From: Heligmosomoides polygyrus polygyrus
Taxonomy: Eukaryota; Nematoda; Chromadorea; Rhabditida; Heligmosomidae
Direction of reading: 5' to 3'
Assembly (NCBI GenBank): GCA_947396885.1
Contig: OX377204.1
Location: 56,221,139-56,285,138, forward strand
Length of the DNA stretch: 64,000 nucleotides
Shown here: one piece after another, positions 1 to 10,261 of the stretch
Numbering within the stretch: the first letter of the stretch is position 1
How the letters are laid out: the number at the start of each line of letters is the position of its first letter
Program-made: the position numbers and the translations under genes
Notes under the pieces: model-generated
The model's database searches: none
The model's input: only the letters and a program-made list of their open reading frames with translations
Told to the model about the DNA's origin: nothing

Positions 1-15
1 CATCAACCGTCCGCT

Positions 16-205
16 TTCAGAAGAGGTGTCACCGATGTCGCGCCAGCGGTTCCGGATTCACACAACGTGTCAACGATGTCGCGCAAACCACGTCCAGCTT
101 GAGAAGACATGTCACTGACGTTGTTCATCAGGTGCTTGGGTTCAGAAGAGGTGTTACTGATGTCGCGAAAGGCCTGTCCCTATTCAGGCGACGTGTTACC
201 AGTGA
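16..205. repeat. Minisatellite, about 42-bp unit, five copies
   Basis: A unit beginning TTCAGAAGAGGTGTCACCGA recurs, diverged, at 16, 57, 99, 141 and 183, giving spacings of 41, 42, 42 and 42 bases. The last copy runs into the neighbouring degenerate repeat. No coding potential is seen. Confidence 0.8.
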
Positions 206-800
206 AGGGGTACCAGTAATGGGGAGCGGTGAAGGATGGTGGTCCAGTAAGGAGGGACCGGTAAAGGGTTGACCAATAAAGGGGGTACCAGTGAAGGTGG
301 GGCCAACAGTGGGACCGGTGAAGGGGGGAGGGGGTGGGTTCCAGTGATGGATGGATCCAGTAATGGGGACCGGTGAAGGATAGGGAGACCAGTGAAGAAG
401 GGAACAGTAAATCGAGGTCCAGTGAAGGTGAGGGCGGTAGTAGGGACCGATGAAGAGGAGGGGGGGGGACCAGTGAAGGATGAACCGGAAAGGGGTTGAC
501 AATGAAGGGAGACCACCGAAGAGGGACCAGTAAAAGGGGGACCAGTGGGAGTGGGACCGGTGAAGGAGGGGGGAGGGGATCCAGTGAAGGTGGGGGAGGG
601 GCTGTAAAGGGTTCTCCAATAAAGGGAACCAATTAAGGTGGGACTAGTAATGGGGAGCGGTGAAGGGGGTAGGGGTCCAGTGAAGGAGACCAGTAAATGG
701 GGTACCAGTGAAGGACAAGTCAATGGGGGACCAGTGAGGGAGCCAATAAAGAGAACACCAATTCAGAGGGTTTAGCAAAGGGTCCAGTAATAGAACCTCT
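190..800. repeat. Degenerate purine-rich minisatellite (GACCAGTGAAGG-like)
   Basis: Dozens of imperfect copies of a 12-20 base motif resembling GGACCAGTGAAGG or GACCGGTAAAGG are strung together. The long minus-strand open frames here (proline, serine and leucine rich) come from the repeat and are not believed to be genes. Confidence 0.85.
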
Positions 801-927
801 AAAGGGGGACCATTACTACTAAATAGAACGAGTACTTCAGAGAATGAATCGCTTACTTGGAATAGAGGGTGAGGCCCCATAGGAGCAGTTTTGAAGATTT
901 TGTCCTACCGTGTTCTGCTATACCATT

Positions 928-1085
928 CTATATAGCAAAACCTTTTTTTTCTAATGAATGAGAGAAGGCCTGAAGAGGACAAGAAAACGTTTGGGGTGTT
1001 CTATTTTCCGGGTTTGGGGCGAAGCCCCCAACCAGAAGTTTGGCGGCAGGGAGGCCGTTGGACGTCTGGTGTAAATATATCCTGA
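928..1085 (-). repeat. Dispersed ~130-bp repeat, copy 1
   Basis: The reverse complement reads CGCCAAACTTCTGGTTGGGG ... CTATATAGAATGG and aligns with the plus-strand segment at 10,128-10,258 (GCCAAACGTCTGGTTGAGGG ... CTATATAGAATCG). It abuts an RTE fragment here and a Penelope-like fragment there. Family unknown. Confidence 0.6.
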
Positions 1086-2030
1086 CATCAGTGAGGGGCG
1101 TGAAGTGACGTAGTACGTACTGCGACATCGTGGAGTTCCTGAAGAGCTCATAGAGTGGGAACGATCTCTCTACTCTTCTCCAAAGACTCGTGCTCAAGCT
1201 GCAGCTGGAACCTCGATGGAGTTCCCCATCTCTGTCGTAGCACACCAGGATTCTGCGCTTTCCCCACTTCTTGTTGTCGTCATGGATGCCATCACACGAG
1301 ATCCTCAGAAGCCCGTGCCTTGATTGTTGCTCTGTGTTGATGGCGTAATGCTCTCTAGTAGTGATGATAAAGGTGAATTCGATCGAGAGGTGCAAGCACG
1401 GTGTGATCGCATGGAGCTCCTTCGACTCAGGTTGAACGCGAAGAAGACCGAGTATCTAACGTCGGACCTTACGAAGTGAGCCCATCAAGGTTAACGGCAT
1501 TAACCGTCTACGCATTTCAATCTTTACTTATATGGGATCAGCAATAGCGTCTGACGATAAACTGATGGTTGATGTGAATTCACACGTGAATGTGGCATGG
1601 TTCAAGCGGCTGGCGTGCTATGCGATAGGAAGATACCAGTGCGTTAAAAGTCAAAATCCACAGAGCAGTAGTCTGGCCAGTAGCGTACGGCGCCTAGTAT
1701 TGGCCTGCGATAAACGTAGCTTAAGAGGGCCTCAGCGTGATGGAGACGAAGGACGCTGGAGGGCTGGAGTCGCGCGCATGGACCATTCCAAACGATGCCA
1801 TTGGGCAGAAACTCGGTGTCGCGACGGTGCTGCCAAGATGCGCAAAGCTCGGTGCGCTCTGAGCCGCCTACGATGGAACGGCCACGTTCTTCGTGGAAAC
1901 AAGAATCGTCTGAAAGATAGGCATTAACTTCGAGATAATTGGAAACCGGCCCAGAGCGCACCAAAAGCAGCGCTGGGCTGATACCTTTCACAAGGACTTG
2001 AAACTGGAATGGTCCATGAAAGTAGCTAGT
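1086..2030 (+). mobile_element. RTE-type retrotransposon fragment, decayed (reverse transcriptase to C-terminus)
   Basis: Conceptual translation with several stops and frame changes gives the later RT motifs: a segment like GVPEELIEW near 1,125, ISVVAHQDSALSPLL near 1,225-1,275 (the GVHQGSALSPLL block), CVDGVMLSS where the catalytic YADDV box should be, NAKKTEYLTSD near 1,436, and MGSAIASDDKLMVDVNSHV at 1,532. The YADD aspartates are partly lost (VDG). It is closer to the minus-strand copy at 61.7-64 kb than to the two young copies. The 5' half is missing, which is the usual outcome of target-primed insertion, or it was overwritten by the adjacent repeat. Confidence 0.85.
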
Positions 2031-2099
2031 GTCCGGTTCCGTAGAGAACGAAGCAGCGAAGGAGATCACTTTTGGGGCAGGTTACAACGGATCGTGGAA

Positions 2100-3330
2100 A
2101 CAGTGCCGTTGGTCAGGTTTTCCCTAACTCGGAGTAAATGGCGACACTGTTTTCTAGATTCTTCTTGAAATGAAACACAGCTATGGGAAGGGTCTTATAG
2201 GTACAAGCTCGTTCCAGGTGCACAGTTTCCTGGCGAACATCACGAATTCAATTGTTTTTGTGCATACAGAGATTTTGACTATGCCACTTGCCGGTTGTCA
2301 TTCTGTCGAGGCATCCGTGGCCGTGTTGGTAGTAGACGGAATGCACCACTCCGAATCTGTTTACTAAATAATAACATGCCGGACTGAGAACGAACAAGTT
2401 GGTTTTCCCTTTCAGACTGGAACGGAATGGTAAGTTGGTATCTTGAAGACTTATGTTCGTTCAAGGAAGGATATGGTATCTCGGCTTAAACTACATTAAC
2501 GGTTTCGAAGTTTTTAGTTTTTTTTTTAAGGCTGCTGGTCTTGCTAGTGTCATTTGGATTACAACGTAAACTTACATGGTGTATCCGCATACGAAGTATC
2601 CAATTTTATTCAACATTTTCGTCCGCGTCCCAAGTGGAAGGAGACCAATAACTCTGTGGCTCGAAATTTTCTAAGAATGGTGCTTACCCGATGTTGGCAC
2701 AGATACACGTTTGTACCAACAAGCACAAATTAAAAAGCTCTGTAATCATAAATCAATTCAAGGAAATGCTCAAATGAAAACCTATATCACAACTTTTAAT
2801 ATTAGGTGGGATTGAAAGTTTTTGGCGTTTTCTACTTCAAAAGTCAAACTATCATTAATTCGACAAGAACTGACCTTTCCAATCATGGTATGATCAACTA
2901 CATCTGACATATCACTGGAAATTAAAGTCACAATAAGATTTTAATTCTCAGTTGTGAAAAATGGAAGCTCATAAAGTGTCGAAAGACATTTTTACATACT
3001 ATTGTACAGAGTAAGACTTCTCCTCTGAAAGCTTTCTCAGAAATCCAAGAAAACAACATTGTGGGAGCGCCGCAATAGTAAGTTAAGCAGAATGAATTAT
3101 AACTGCCAAGTCCGAATCTTACGTTTTGTACGGTTGAATTTAGTGAATTCTTATTTGGAGGGCCATTAGGATGGGTAGGGACACTTTACTGACCAGAGTA
3201 GGGAACATTTGCAACAGATGTTCACACTTTATCTTGAATTCATGTCAAGATGTTCCCATTTAATCTAACTGCTAACCTCGTTTTAAGAAGCTAATTCTTA
3301 ACTGAAGCTTACTGAGATAATTATACAGTA
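2100..3330. other. Unassigned AT-rich stretch
   Basis: No coding exon, repeat unit or RNA gene was recognised. Short open frames at 2,170-2,367 and 2,279-2,464 look random. A T-run lies near 2,515-2,527. Confidence 0.5.
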
Positions 3331-3334
3331 CCGG

Positions 3335-3483
3335 ACATGTCTTTTGGTCACTGGCCGAAAAAGCCGCGCAGGTCAACATAGGCCGCTTTAGAGCGTTCCA
3401 AAGCGGCCTTTTTGAATAACTTTAGAAATCAAGTACTTGTGAAAGTAAACACATATATGAACTTAACAGCTCGAACTGCATCC
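3335..3483 (+). repeat. Segmented repeat, module 1 (hairpin module)
   Basis: Begins near CAGTACCGGACATGTCTTTT and holds the hairpin GGCCGCTTT ... AAAGCGGCC at 3,381-3,408. The reverse complement of 13,500-13,640 matches it over its length, including the flanking TTTTTGAATAAC and the AGCAGCTCGA-like end. Confidence 0.75.
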
Positions 3484-3734
3484 ATTGGTTTACAAATTGC
3501 CGATACTCGATGAACTTTTTCACATCGTTTTTTTTGCCGATCCCTCTGATCGCGGGTCCCTCGTCGTTTACCTTCATTCCCACGCGAGTGATGGCCGATT
3601 TCGCCCAAAATCTGGATGCAATGATTTTACCTATCTAAGTCATCATCATAAATACCGCTCACGTCGCACAGTCAATACTTCGGATTGCGACGGAAAAATC
3701 CGTCTCAACCCGTGCACAGTTTATGCTCACAATT

Positions 3735-3985
3735 CCTCCAATTTTAGTTTTTTTTTTGAGAAACGGTTGGTACCGTTCGATTCGCGATCTACACAAACGT
3801 GCATACAACTTTGACAGAACACCCACATTCTCGCCGTGGGTGGTCCAAAAAGTGACTGGAGCAGGCTTTTGCGATTAGAGCAGCTTATTTCTCAGGACAT
3901 GCGTTTTGGAGTATCCCAAGCATGGCGTACATTGTCAGCGTTCTGCCATGCCTGGAACGCTCCGAGAGTGCGCCGTGTATATACA
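3735..3985 (+). repeat. Direct repeat ~250 bp, copy 1
   Basis: Shares GAGAAACGGTTGGTACCGTT, a CGCAGTGGGTGGTC-like block, a CAAGCATGGCGTA block and a GAGAGTGCGCCGTG end with 4,248-4,495. Copy 1 is followed by a shorter relative of module 1 (TACCGGACGCGTCTTTTGAA) with the hairpin AAAAACCGCA ... TGCGGTTTTT at 4,018-4,041. Confidence 0.75.
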
Positions 3986-4247
3986 GTACCGGACGCGTCT
4001 TTTGAATAGACGCCGAAAAAACCGCACTTTTGCGGTTTTTGCGTCTTTTTGATAACTCGCTCAAAGGTCATCCGTTTGAAAAACCAAGGGTACATCTGAG
4101 CTCAGGAGATCGAGTTCTATCGTTTGGTATATACATTACATATGAAAGATCAAAAATGGCCAAAATTGAAAACTTGCGCTCCATTGAGAAGGCCGGCCGC
4201 GGACGAGTTGTCGGCCGCAAAGCGTCGAAAACCGTTCCATGCTTGGA

Positions 4248-4495
4248 ATTCCTCTAATTTGAGGTTTTTTGAGAAACGGTTGGTACCGTTCGATTCGTCT
4301 CTTCGAGATCTGCACAACCATGTGTACAGCTTCACCAAACCACCGCATTTTCGCAGTGGGTGGTCAAAGATGACGGGAGCAGACTTTTTGCTATTTGTGA
4401 AGCTTATATTCCAGGACTTTCATGTTCTCGAAGCATCTCAAGCATGGCGTAAAGTGTTTTGTCACGCCAGGAACCCTCTGAGAGTGCGCCGTGCA
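4248..4495 (+). repeat. Direct repeat ~250 bp, copy 2
   Basis: Second copy of the 3,735-3,985 unit, same orientation and same block order. A third, shorter set of the GCAGCCGCCCTACTCAGGA-type blocks follows at 4,570-4,830. Confidence 0.75.
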
Positions 4496-4834
4496 CAATG
4501 CAGGATCGAACCTACCAGTCGAGGGGGGACAGTTTGTAGAGTGAGCATTTAGTGAGTTTTATGAGAAATTCTCAGCCGCCCTACTCAGGAATTGCTGTAC
4601 TCTGTTTCGGCGAGACTTTGGAGTGCGCTGTGCACAATGTATATAGGGTCCAACCTATCAATCGACTGGGCGTGACAGCTCGTAGAGTGGGCGTTTAGAG
4701 AGTTTTTGTCAGAAATTCGCAGCCGCCCTACTCAGGATTTGCTGTACTCTGTCCGGAGAGACCTAGGAGTGCGCCGGGAGCAATACATATAGAATCGAAC
4801 CTATCAATCGAGTGGGGCAACCGCTCGCAGATTG

Positions 4835-5350
4835 CGCGCGCGGGCGTTTTCAGAGCGCAGTAACTCTGTCAAATTCGAATCGTTTCGGCTGCAACTCTTG
4901 GGTCTTGTACTATGTAGAACGTTCTAATAGTGCGCTAAAGTAGAGCGGGGTAGCTTAGGATGAGGCAATGTTACAGGGGTGCGAACATGAAGGTGAGGCT
5001 TGTGTGACGTATTTTTTCCGATTTCGGTGGACCATTGCGGGAAGACGCGGCAAGCGAACAGCCTCAAAACGCGTAGGCGAACAGGACGTTTAGGGTACTT
5101 TACAATTACATGCTCAGAATACCTCAGCTGCCTAAACTGCCTTAGCTTCAGCTGCCAGTTTGAAGCGGCAGAAGATAGCAGTTAGAGTTTCTTGCGCTCT
5201 CACTCGGCCAGAATTGAGTTTTCGACACTAGCAATGGTACCACTCTGTTCACCACGAAAAGCGCTATCGAATGGTATCAATTTCGACCGATTTCGTGAAT
5301 ATCGATTTTTTGACGGTTTCTCATCGAGGACGAGGCCGCTCGAGACCGCG
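4835..5350 (+). repeat. Segmented repeat, ~0.5-kb module, copy 1
   Basis: Ordered blocks: GCGCGCGCGGGCG, AGAGCGCAGTAACTCTGTCA, TTTCGGTGGACCATTGCGGG, CTAAACTGCCTTAG, TTTCTTGCGCTCTCACTCGG and the CGATTTTTTGACGG end. The same series recurs at 5,515-5,995 in direct orientation and at 12,655-13,260 inverted. No conserved open frame spans the copies, so this is treated as non-coding. Confidence 0.75.
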
Positions 5351-5514
5351 ACCAGCGGCAGGCGGACGGTGACGTCATCGAAAATTGATGTCTTGAAATT
5401 GTGCCATGCTTGATACCATTCGATAGAGCTTCTCAGCTGAATAGAAGGGTGTTATTAAGAGCAGCCGGAACTGTAATCTGGGCGAGTAAGAGCGAGGAGA
5501 ACATCGACCGTTGT

Positions 5515-5995
5515 TGTGCGAAATTGCACGCGCAGGCGTGTTCGGAGCGCGGTAACTCTGTCAGTTTCAAATCTTTCTGGCTGGAACGCGTGGATCCTCT
5601 AGGCAGTAATATGCTCTAGTAAAGCGCCAAAGCACAGCAAATTATCTTACGAATTGGCAAGGTTAACGCGGTGCGAAAATGCAGGTTGGGCATGAGTGAC
5701 ACGCTTTTTTCAGATTTCGGTCGACCGCTGCGGGTGCACGAGGCGAGCTAACGGCATGCAAACTCGCGGACGAGCAAAGCACAGAAGGCTCTTTACGATG
5801 ACGTGCTCGCAGCTCTCTAGATGCCTAAACTGCTTTAGCACAATCTGACATTTTGGAGCGGCAGACGGTAGCGATGAAGATTCTTCCGCCCTTACTCGCC
5901 CATGTTCGAGTTTTCGAGCCCCAGGGCACCATTCTGTTCAGCTCGAAAAGCCCTATCGAACGGTATCAATGTCGATCAATTTTGAAAACATCGAC
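5515..5995 (+). repeat. Segmented repeat, ~0.5-kb module, copy 2
   Basis: Direct, diverged copy of 4,835-5,350: TTGCACGCGCAGGCGTG, GGTAACTCTGTCAG, TTTCGGTCGACCGCTGCGGG, CCTAAACTGCTTTAG and the GGTATCAATGTCGATCAA end. It stops where the palindrome at 5,997 starts. Confidence 0.7.
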
Positions 5996-5996
5996 T

Positions 5997-6482
5997 CTTC
6001 ATAGAGGGCGGTGGGGGTTCGTATTCTGGTCCATTGCTGCAGAAATACGTGCCAAAAATCGAACCCCCCCGCCCCGTAGGAACACCCCTTTTTTGAAATC
6101 TGGTTCTTGTATGGTTAGAAAGCATCTTTAGATTGCTTTGCTTGCTTTGGTGCTTTCTAGAAAGCACCAAAGCAAAAGCAATTAGGATTTTTGAATTTCG
6201 AAAAACGAACCGAGTTATGATCAAATTTGTGAAGAACTGCTCGCAGACTCTGCACCGTCGATGCTGGAGTGATTTCACAAATTTGATCATAACTCGGTTC
6301 GTTTTTCGAAATTCAAAAATCCTATTTGCTTTTTAGCATATAAAGGAAAGATGCTTTCTAACCATACAAGAACCAGATTTCAAAAAAGGGGTGTTCATAC
6401 GGGGCGGGGGGGGGGTTCGATTTTTGGCACGTATTTCTGCAGCAATGGACCAGAATACGAACCCCCACCGCCCTCTATGAAG
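5997..6482. repeat. Long palindrome (foldback), arms ~220 bp
   Basis: The left arm starts CTTCATAGAGGGCGG and the right arm ends CCGCCCTCTATGAAG. Inner arms CGAGTTATGATCAAATTTGT (6,211) and its complement (6,277-6,296) leave about 40 bases of loop. The left arm carries an extra nested palindrome at 6,144-6,173. Small indels shift the centre. A similar GATCAAATTTGTGA-type sequence recurs in the diverged repeats at 6,541-6,830 and 22,190-22,930. Confidence 0.9.
6144..6173. repeat. Perfect 30-bp palindrome inside the left arm
   Basis: GCTTTGGTGCTTTC TAGAAAGCACCAAAGC reads identically on both strands with no spacer. It has no counterpart in the right arm of the larger palindrome. Confidence 0.9.
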
Positions 6483-6540
6483 ACCTCCCTGTTCAAAACT
6501 AATTTCAATATGGTTCGAAAACGCATTTTTTCTAGTTTTT

Positions 6541-7170
6541 AAAACGCTATTAAATCTTTTAAAATTCGAAAAACTTACCGGGATATAATTGTTTATACAA
6601 AATCACTTAATTTTTTTCGCTCAAAAATCGAACCCTCCCCAGCCGCGCATGAAGATCCCCTTTTTCAAAACCGATTCATATATATTAAGAAAGCGCATTT
6701 CTTTTAATTTCCAAAAGCTCTTGGCTTTTTCAAAATTTGAAAAACTTACCGAGTTATGATAATTTTTGTGAACGTCAAATTTTGCCGCTCCGATGACGTC
6801 GGAGCCAGATCGACCATAGGTGAATCCAACCTATTCGATTCAGAAAATTAGAGTTTTTTTGCTGTGAACTGATCGAGATTTGAATTTTTTGTGGAAAAGT
6901 TTTAACTATACAGGTGGTCTGTTTTCAGGTAGAAAATGCTTTTATTTTCATGAAAAACGAGAATTTTGAATGTCATCTCCACTAATCATATCGAAGATCA
7001 CTGCGAAGAAGCTTGGGTTTTCTACTGGACAGTAATTACGACCTACATTTTTGTATGGTACAATTTCACCCTCAGATGTTCCTTCCTTCAGCTGGTAGAA
7101 AAATTTTCCGAGAGAAGTCCATCCTTCAGTTGCGTCTCCGTCGGCGATTCAGAGTATGGCTCAAAATTCT
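6541..7170 (-). repeat. Diverged dispersed repeat, copy inverted relative to 21.8-22.9 kb
   Basis: Shared blocks in reverse complement include CGAAAAACTTACCGAGTTATGA, the TTTTCATGAAAAACGAGAATTTTG block and TTTCCGAGAGAAGTCCATC, in the same order as at 22,930-21,820. The family also includes part of the 5,997-6,482 palindrome and 35,880-36,270. Confidence 0.65.
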
Positions 7171-7225
7171 TGTAGGGGGATCACTCATGTCAGCCTTAGG
7201 AACTAACACTCGAAGCTTTATAAAG

Positions 7226-7328
7226 AACAATCTTTGATGTGATCTTTGAGTTGAAGCCCAAGAAACTCACCTTGGAGTATTATACTTGGAAAGAAGAGAT
7301 GGGGAGCATCAACACCTTCTATGACTGA
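7226..7328 (+). CDS. Possible terminal exon of an unidentified gene
   Basis: A frame beginning after a weak acceptor (TTATAAAG) reads TIFDVIFELKPKKLTLEY and ends SINTFYD then TGA at 7,326-7,328. An AATAAA signal follows at 7,353-7,358. The peptide has a protein-like composition, and an in-frame TAA lies just upstream of the proposed acceptor, as expected for an intron. No homologue is recognised and no upstream exon was traced. It could be chance. Confidence 0.35.
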
Positions 7329-7352
7329 CTTCTATTAGAATAATAGAAGAAA

Positions 7353-7358
7353 AATAAA
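7353..7358 (+). terminator. Polyadenylation signal AATAAA
   Basis: AATAAA lies 25 bases after the stop at 7,326-7,328. Confidence 0.4.
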
Positions 7359-7560
7359 GCTTTTGTTGGAGTGCTTTCATTAAATGAATGAGTTTTAAAC
7401 TCCACGTAATGCTGTGTGAAGATTTTATTCAATTAAAAAGAAAAGCTCTTCAGAATGTCTAATCCTTGCAACGCGAACAATCCTGGATAGAATCGGTAGG
7501 AATTTTTTCTACGTTTAATCTTAAAGTCTGCTCCACTGATGGGAATCGCTTGTTTTTTAG

Positions 7561-7805
7561 GTCACATGCCGAACACTTCGCCTCCAAATCGCAGATGTAA
7601 AAAATGACATAACTGGCATGGAGAAGGTTTGGAAAGACATGGACGAAGATTACATGTACACCAAAAACATCGCCATGGGAGTGCTTGACCGCCTCGACTT
7701 CCAGTTCGAGGATGCGAAAAGGGTAAGTAATGGAATTGAAGCAAGAATAGGAGTTCAACAATTATCTGTCAAGTTGTTTTTAATTTTCAGGCTGTCGAAG
7801 AATAA
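7561..7805 (+). CDS. Last two exons of an unidentified protein-coding gene
   Basis: Exon 7,561-7,722 starts after TTGTTTTTTAG, whose TAG would be an in-frame stop, and ends AAAAGG before GTAAGTAA. It is 162 bases, exactly 54 codons: VTCRTLRLQIADVKNDITG, then MEKVWKDMDEDYMYTK, ending LDRLDFQFEDAKR. A 68-base intron closes at TTTTAATTTTCAG (7,790), and the final exon 7,791-7,805 adds AVEE and stops. AATAAA is at 7,928-7,933. Both splice sites are textbook nematode. The peptide is acidic and amphipathic, possibly coiled-coil. I do not recognise the family, and the 5' exons were not found among the repeats upstream. Confidence 0.7.
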
Positions 7806-7927
7806 GAAAACGAGAGGCAAAAAGAATCGAACGTTTCCTGAAAAACAGATCGATGAACTAAAACAAGGGATACGAAGAATCGATCCGACTCCATGACAGA
7901 CCAATTGTCGAAATGTTTCTTTAGAAT

Positions 7928-7933
7928 AATAAA
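7928..7933 (+). terminator. Polyadenylation signal AATAAA
   Basis: AATAAA about 120 bases after the stop codon at 7,803-7,805, in an A-rich context typical of nematode 3' ends. Confidence 0.55.
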
Positions 7934-8429
7934 AAAATTGCATTGAATTTGTCTTTCACTTTCCTATATCTGTGGCGTGGTCATGAGACCGACGAAAAAT
8001 CTAAACATAAGTGATAGTTCGAACACAGTCGGCAAAAGTTTTTTATTCTTGATTGTAGAACAAAACTCAGAACATCAGTTCATTCCTTTTGCTTTGATCA
8101 AAAGGTCATTTAATCATACAATAAATCAATCAGATCATCTGTGAGTGAAGCTGCGAGCGAATTTCCACGTGCGCGTCGTAAGCAGTGTCGTGAGAAGTCG
8201 CGCCTGGAAAGATGAACCTATTAATGGGTACAAAAATCACATAAAAATTGAAAAAAAAATCGATGGAGATAATGGCCGGAGCAGACGAGTTGTTACTGTA
8301 AACCGTTCAGGTTATGAAGAATTCGATAACAGTTAAATATACTATAAATACTGAAAGAGTTTGAATACTGAATTAGTGTTTAAAAATGTTAAGCACATTA
8401 TAGCAATTACATGTACTAACTTTTCATTC

Positions 8430-8890
8430 ATACTCCTACCCGAAAACGACCACTACGTCAATTCCCCTCCCCCCTCCAGACGAGGCCGCAGTACGACCCC
8501 CCCCCCTTCGATTCCCGAATCTCAAGCTTGCCCCTGATATAGTGCGGCGTTGTTGAAGAGGAGGACCTTCTTGAAGCGCTGAGACCGAATAAGTGCGAGT
8601 CGCCGGTCCATCTCTTCTATTTCGTTCACTATGGCCTTGGAATCCATCGTCGTGCTTTTGGAAAAAAGCTTCCAGTATACCGGTCCATGGGAGCAGACTC
8701 AAAAGTTCAGAAGGTGCTTCTCGCCGTGATCATCCCTCAGAAAGAAGGTCGGTAACAGGTCACCAGGCCTCACCCAGACTCGCTGCTTGGCAGGGTTAAG
8801 GTAGAAGACCTACTTCTCATCTTGCGTAACTATTGAGTCCAGGCTGCTCGGGGTTGGGAATTGGGCGAGATTTGCGCAATATAGGTCGAC
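8430..8890 (-). mobile_element. mariner-family transposase fragment, decayed
   Basis: Minus-strand translation across several stops and frameshifts gives, in mariner order, LDSIVTQDEK (first catalytic aspartate block), LNPAKQRVWVRPGDLLPT, a DDHGEKHLLNF segment, VCSHGPVYWKLF, and MDRRLALIRSQRFKKVLLFN followed by NAALYQG where HDNARPH is normal. The second catalytic D is therefore changed. The N-terminal DNA-binding part and C-terminus are not recognised, and a C-tract interrupts it near 8,500. Non-functional. Confidence 0.75.
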
Positions 8891-9109
8891 ACGTAAGACT
8901 GGGGTTTCGGCATGAGACAGACTGGGGTTTTGGCATGCTTCTGGAAAGCGCGAAAGTGGTCACTTCTCAGGTGGCCTTCAGTAAGTAGCATACAAACATA
9001 CACATACGAGAAGCACGAAACCGGACTCCAGTGACGACATATATGGGCACAACATGGAGAGTCTCATTGCTTTTGGCCCACCCTAATAGATCCTAGGAAT
9101 CCCGATCAG

Positions 9110-9392
9110 CCCCGATCCAGCTGAAGATGAGGGAGCAGCGCCTAAGGTGGTACGGACACGTCTTTAGAAGGAGAATCATCCCGTAAGGTTGGCCCTAGAT
9201 TTCGAGGCACCCGGAAAGCGTCCGAGAGGAGCCCCAAGGAAAAGGTGGAAGGATGTCATCAAGAGAGATCTCGCCGAAGTCGGCGCCACGGCAGATGACG
9301 CCCTTGATAGGATGAGGTGGCGACAGATCACAAGAACAGCGGACCCTGCGACTGCGCAGGACTAAACGCTCAGGAGAAGAAGAAGAAGAGAT
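9110..9392 (+). mobile_element. 3' end of an RTE-type element (family B)
   Basis: Reads KMREQRLRWYGHVFRRRIIP, then PRKRWKDVIKRDLAEVGA, RMRWRQITRTADPATARD and stop, followed by ACGCTCAGGAGAAGAAGAAG. This matches the C-terminal WYGHVLR and A(D/E)P tail of RTE reverse transcriptases and the AAG-rich 3' end of the family. The same 3' end recurs at 60,655-60,800. 5' truncated. Confidence 0.85.
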
Positions 9393-9399
9393 TCTAGGA

Positions 9400-10110
9400 A
9401 TCCCGATATTTGAAGTATGCAACATTACTGATCAGCTCCGTTTCACGGCTAACGCCCTAACGTTTACAGCATTCGTCGCAATACTGCAAGCGTCTCTGTG
9501 AATATAAATACTATGGTTCTTCAAACGTTGTGACTAGAGAAGAATGGTACTAAAAAGAGCGGCTTATAAATAATGAATTTATCCCATCACATTCACATTA
9601 AAATATATCGGTTTGAGGCACACTGATGCAGCCCAAAACGCAGATGTGATCACAAAACGGGCGCCTCGCTAGATTAATGGTCCCACTAGTGAAAACTGCC
9701 CTTTAAAAGATCAAATAGAATGAAGGGTCATTAGAAACTGCTTACTCTTTCCTCCCTTGCTTGAGTCTATAGACTCTCGCAGCATACTCTAATGCTGTGT
9801 AGGGATTCGTTGAGCTACGCCAGAATCTGTATTCCTGCATCGTCTCGTTTTTTGAGAATACCTTTCCGTGAACGTCGCCTAGTTTTCGCGTAGCCGAAAG
9901 TTTTTATGTAATCTCAGCAATGCTCTTCGCAGCTCCTACATACTGCTTAGCAGAATAAAGATGTTGACCACTGGCTTGATATTTCACAGAACAGCACAAG
10001 ATTGTGCCTAAAGGGGCTGTCAGCACAGCTTTTGAGTGAAAGTGCTTTCTTGAATGGTGTACACAAAACAATGGGGATCAAGCACATACCCTCTCATTCA
10101 TTATATTATT
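9400..10110. other. Unassigned stretch
   Basis: No exon, RNA gene or repeat unit recognised between the RTE 3' end and the dispersed repeat at 10,128. Confidence 0.45.
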
Positions 10111-10260
10111 GCCAGACGTTCAGTAGCCTATCGGCCGCCAAACGTCTGGTTGAGGGCTTCGCCCCCATACCCCGAGATTAGAACACCCGACCGTTTTTCT
10201 TCTTGGGACCTTCCCACTTTTATTGCAGTAAAAACTGGTCTTCCTATATAGAATCGTCTA
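10110..10260 (+). repeat. Dispersed ~130-bp repeat, copy 2
   Basis: Direct-strand partner of 928-1,085. It lies immediately upstream of the Penelope-like fragment, and its CGCCCCCATACCCCGAG and CTATATAGAATCG blocks are shared. Confidence 0.6.
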
Positions 10261-10261
10261 G

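Noticed and set aside
128..880. Long minus-strand proline/serine-rich open frames
   Set aside because: All three frames of a purine-rich minisatellite stay open; composition follows the repeat.
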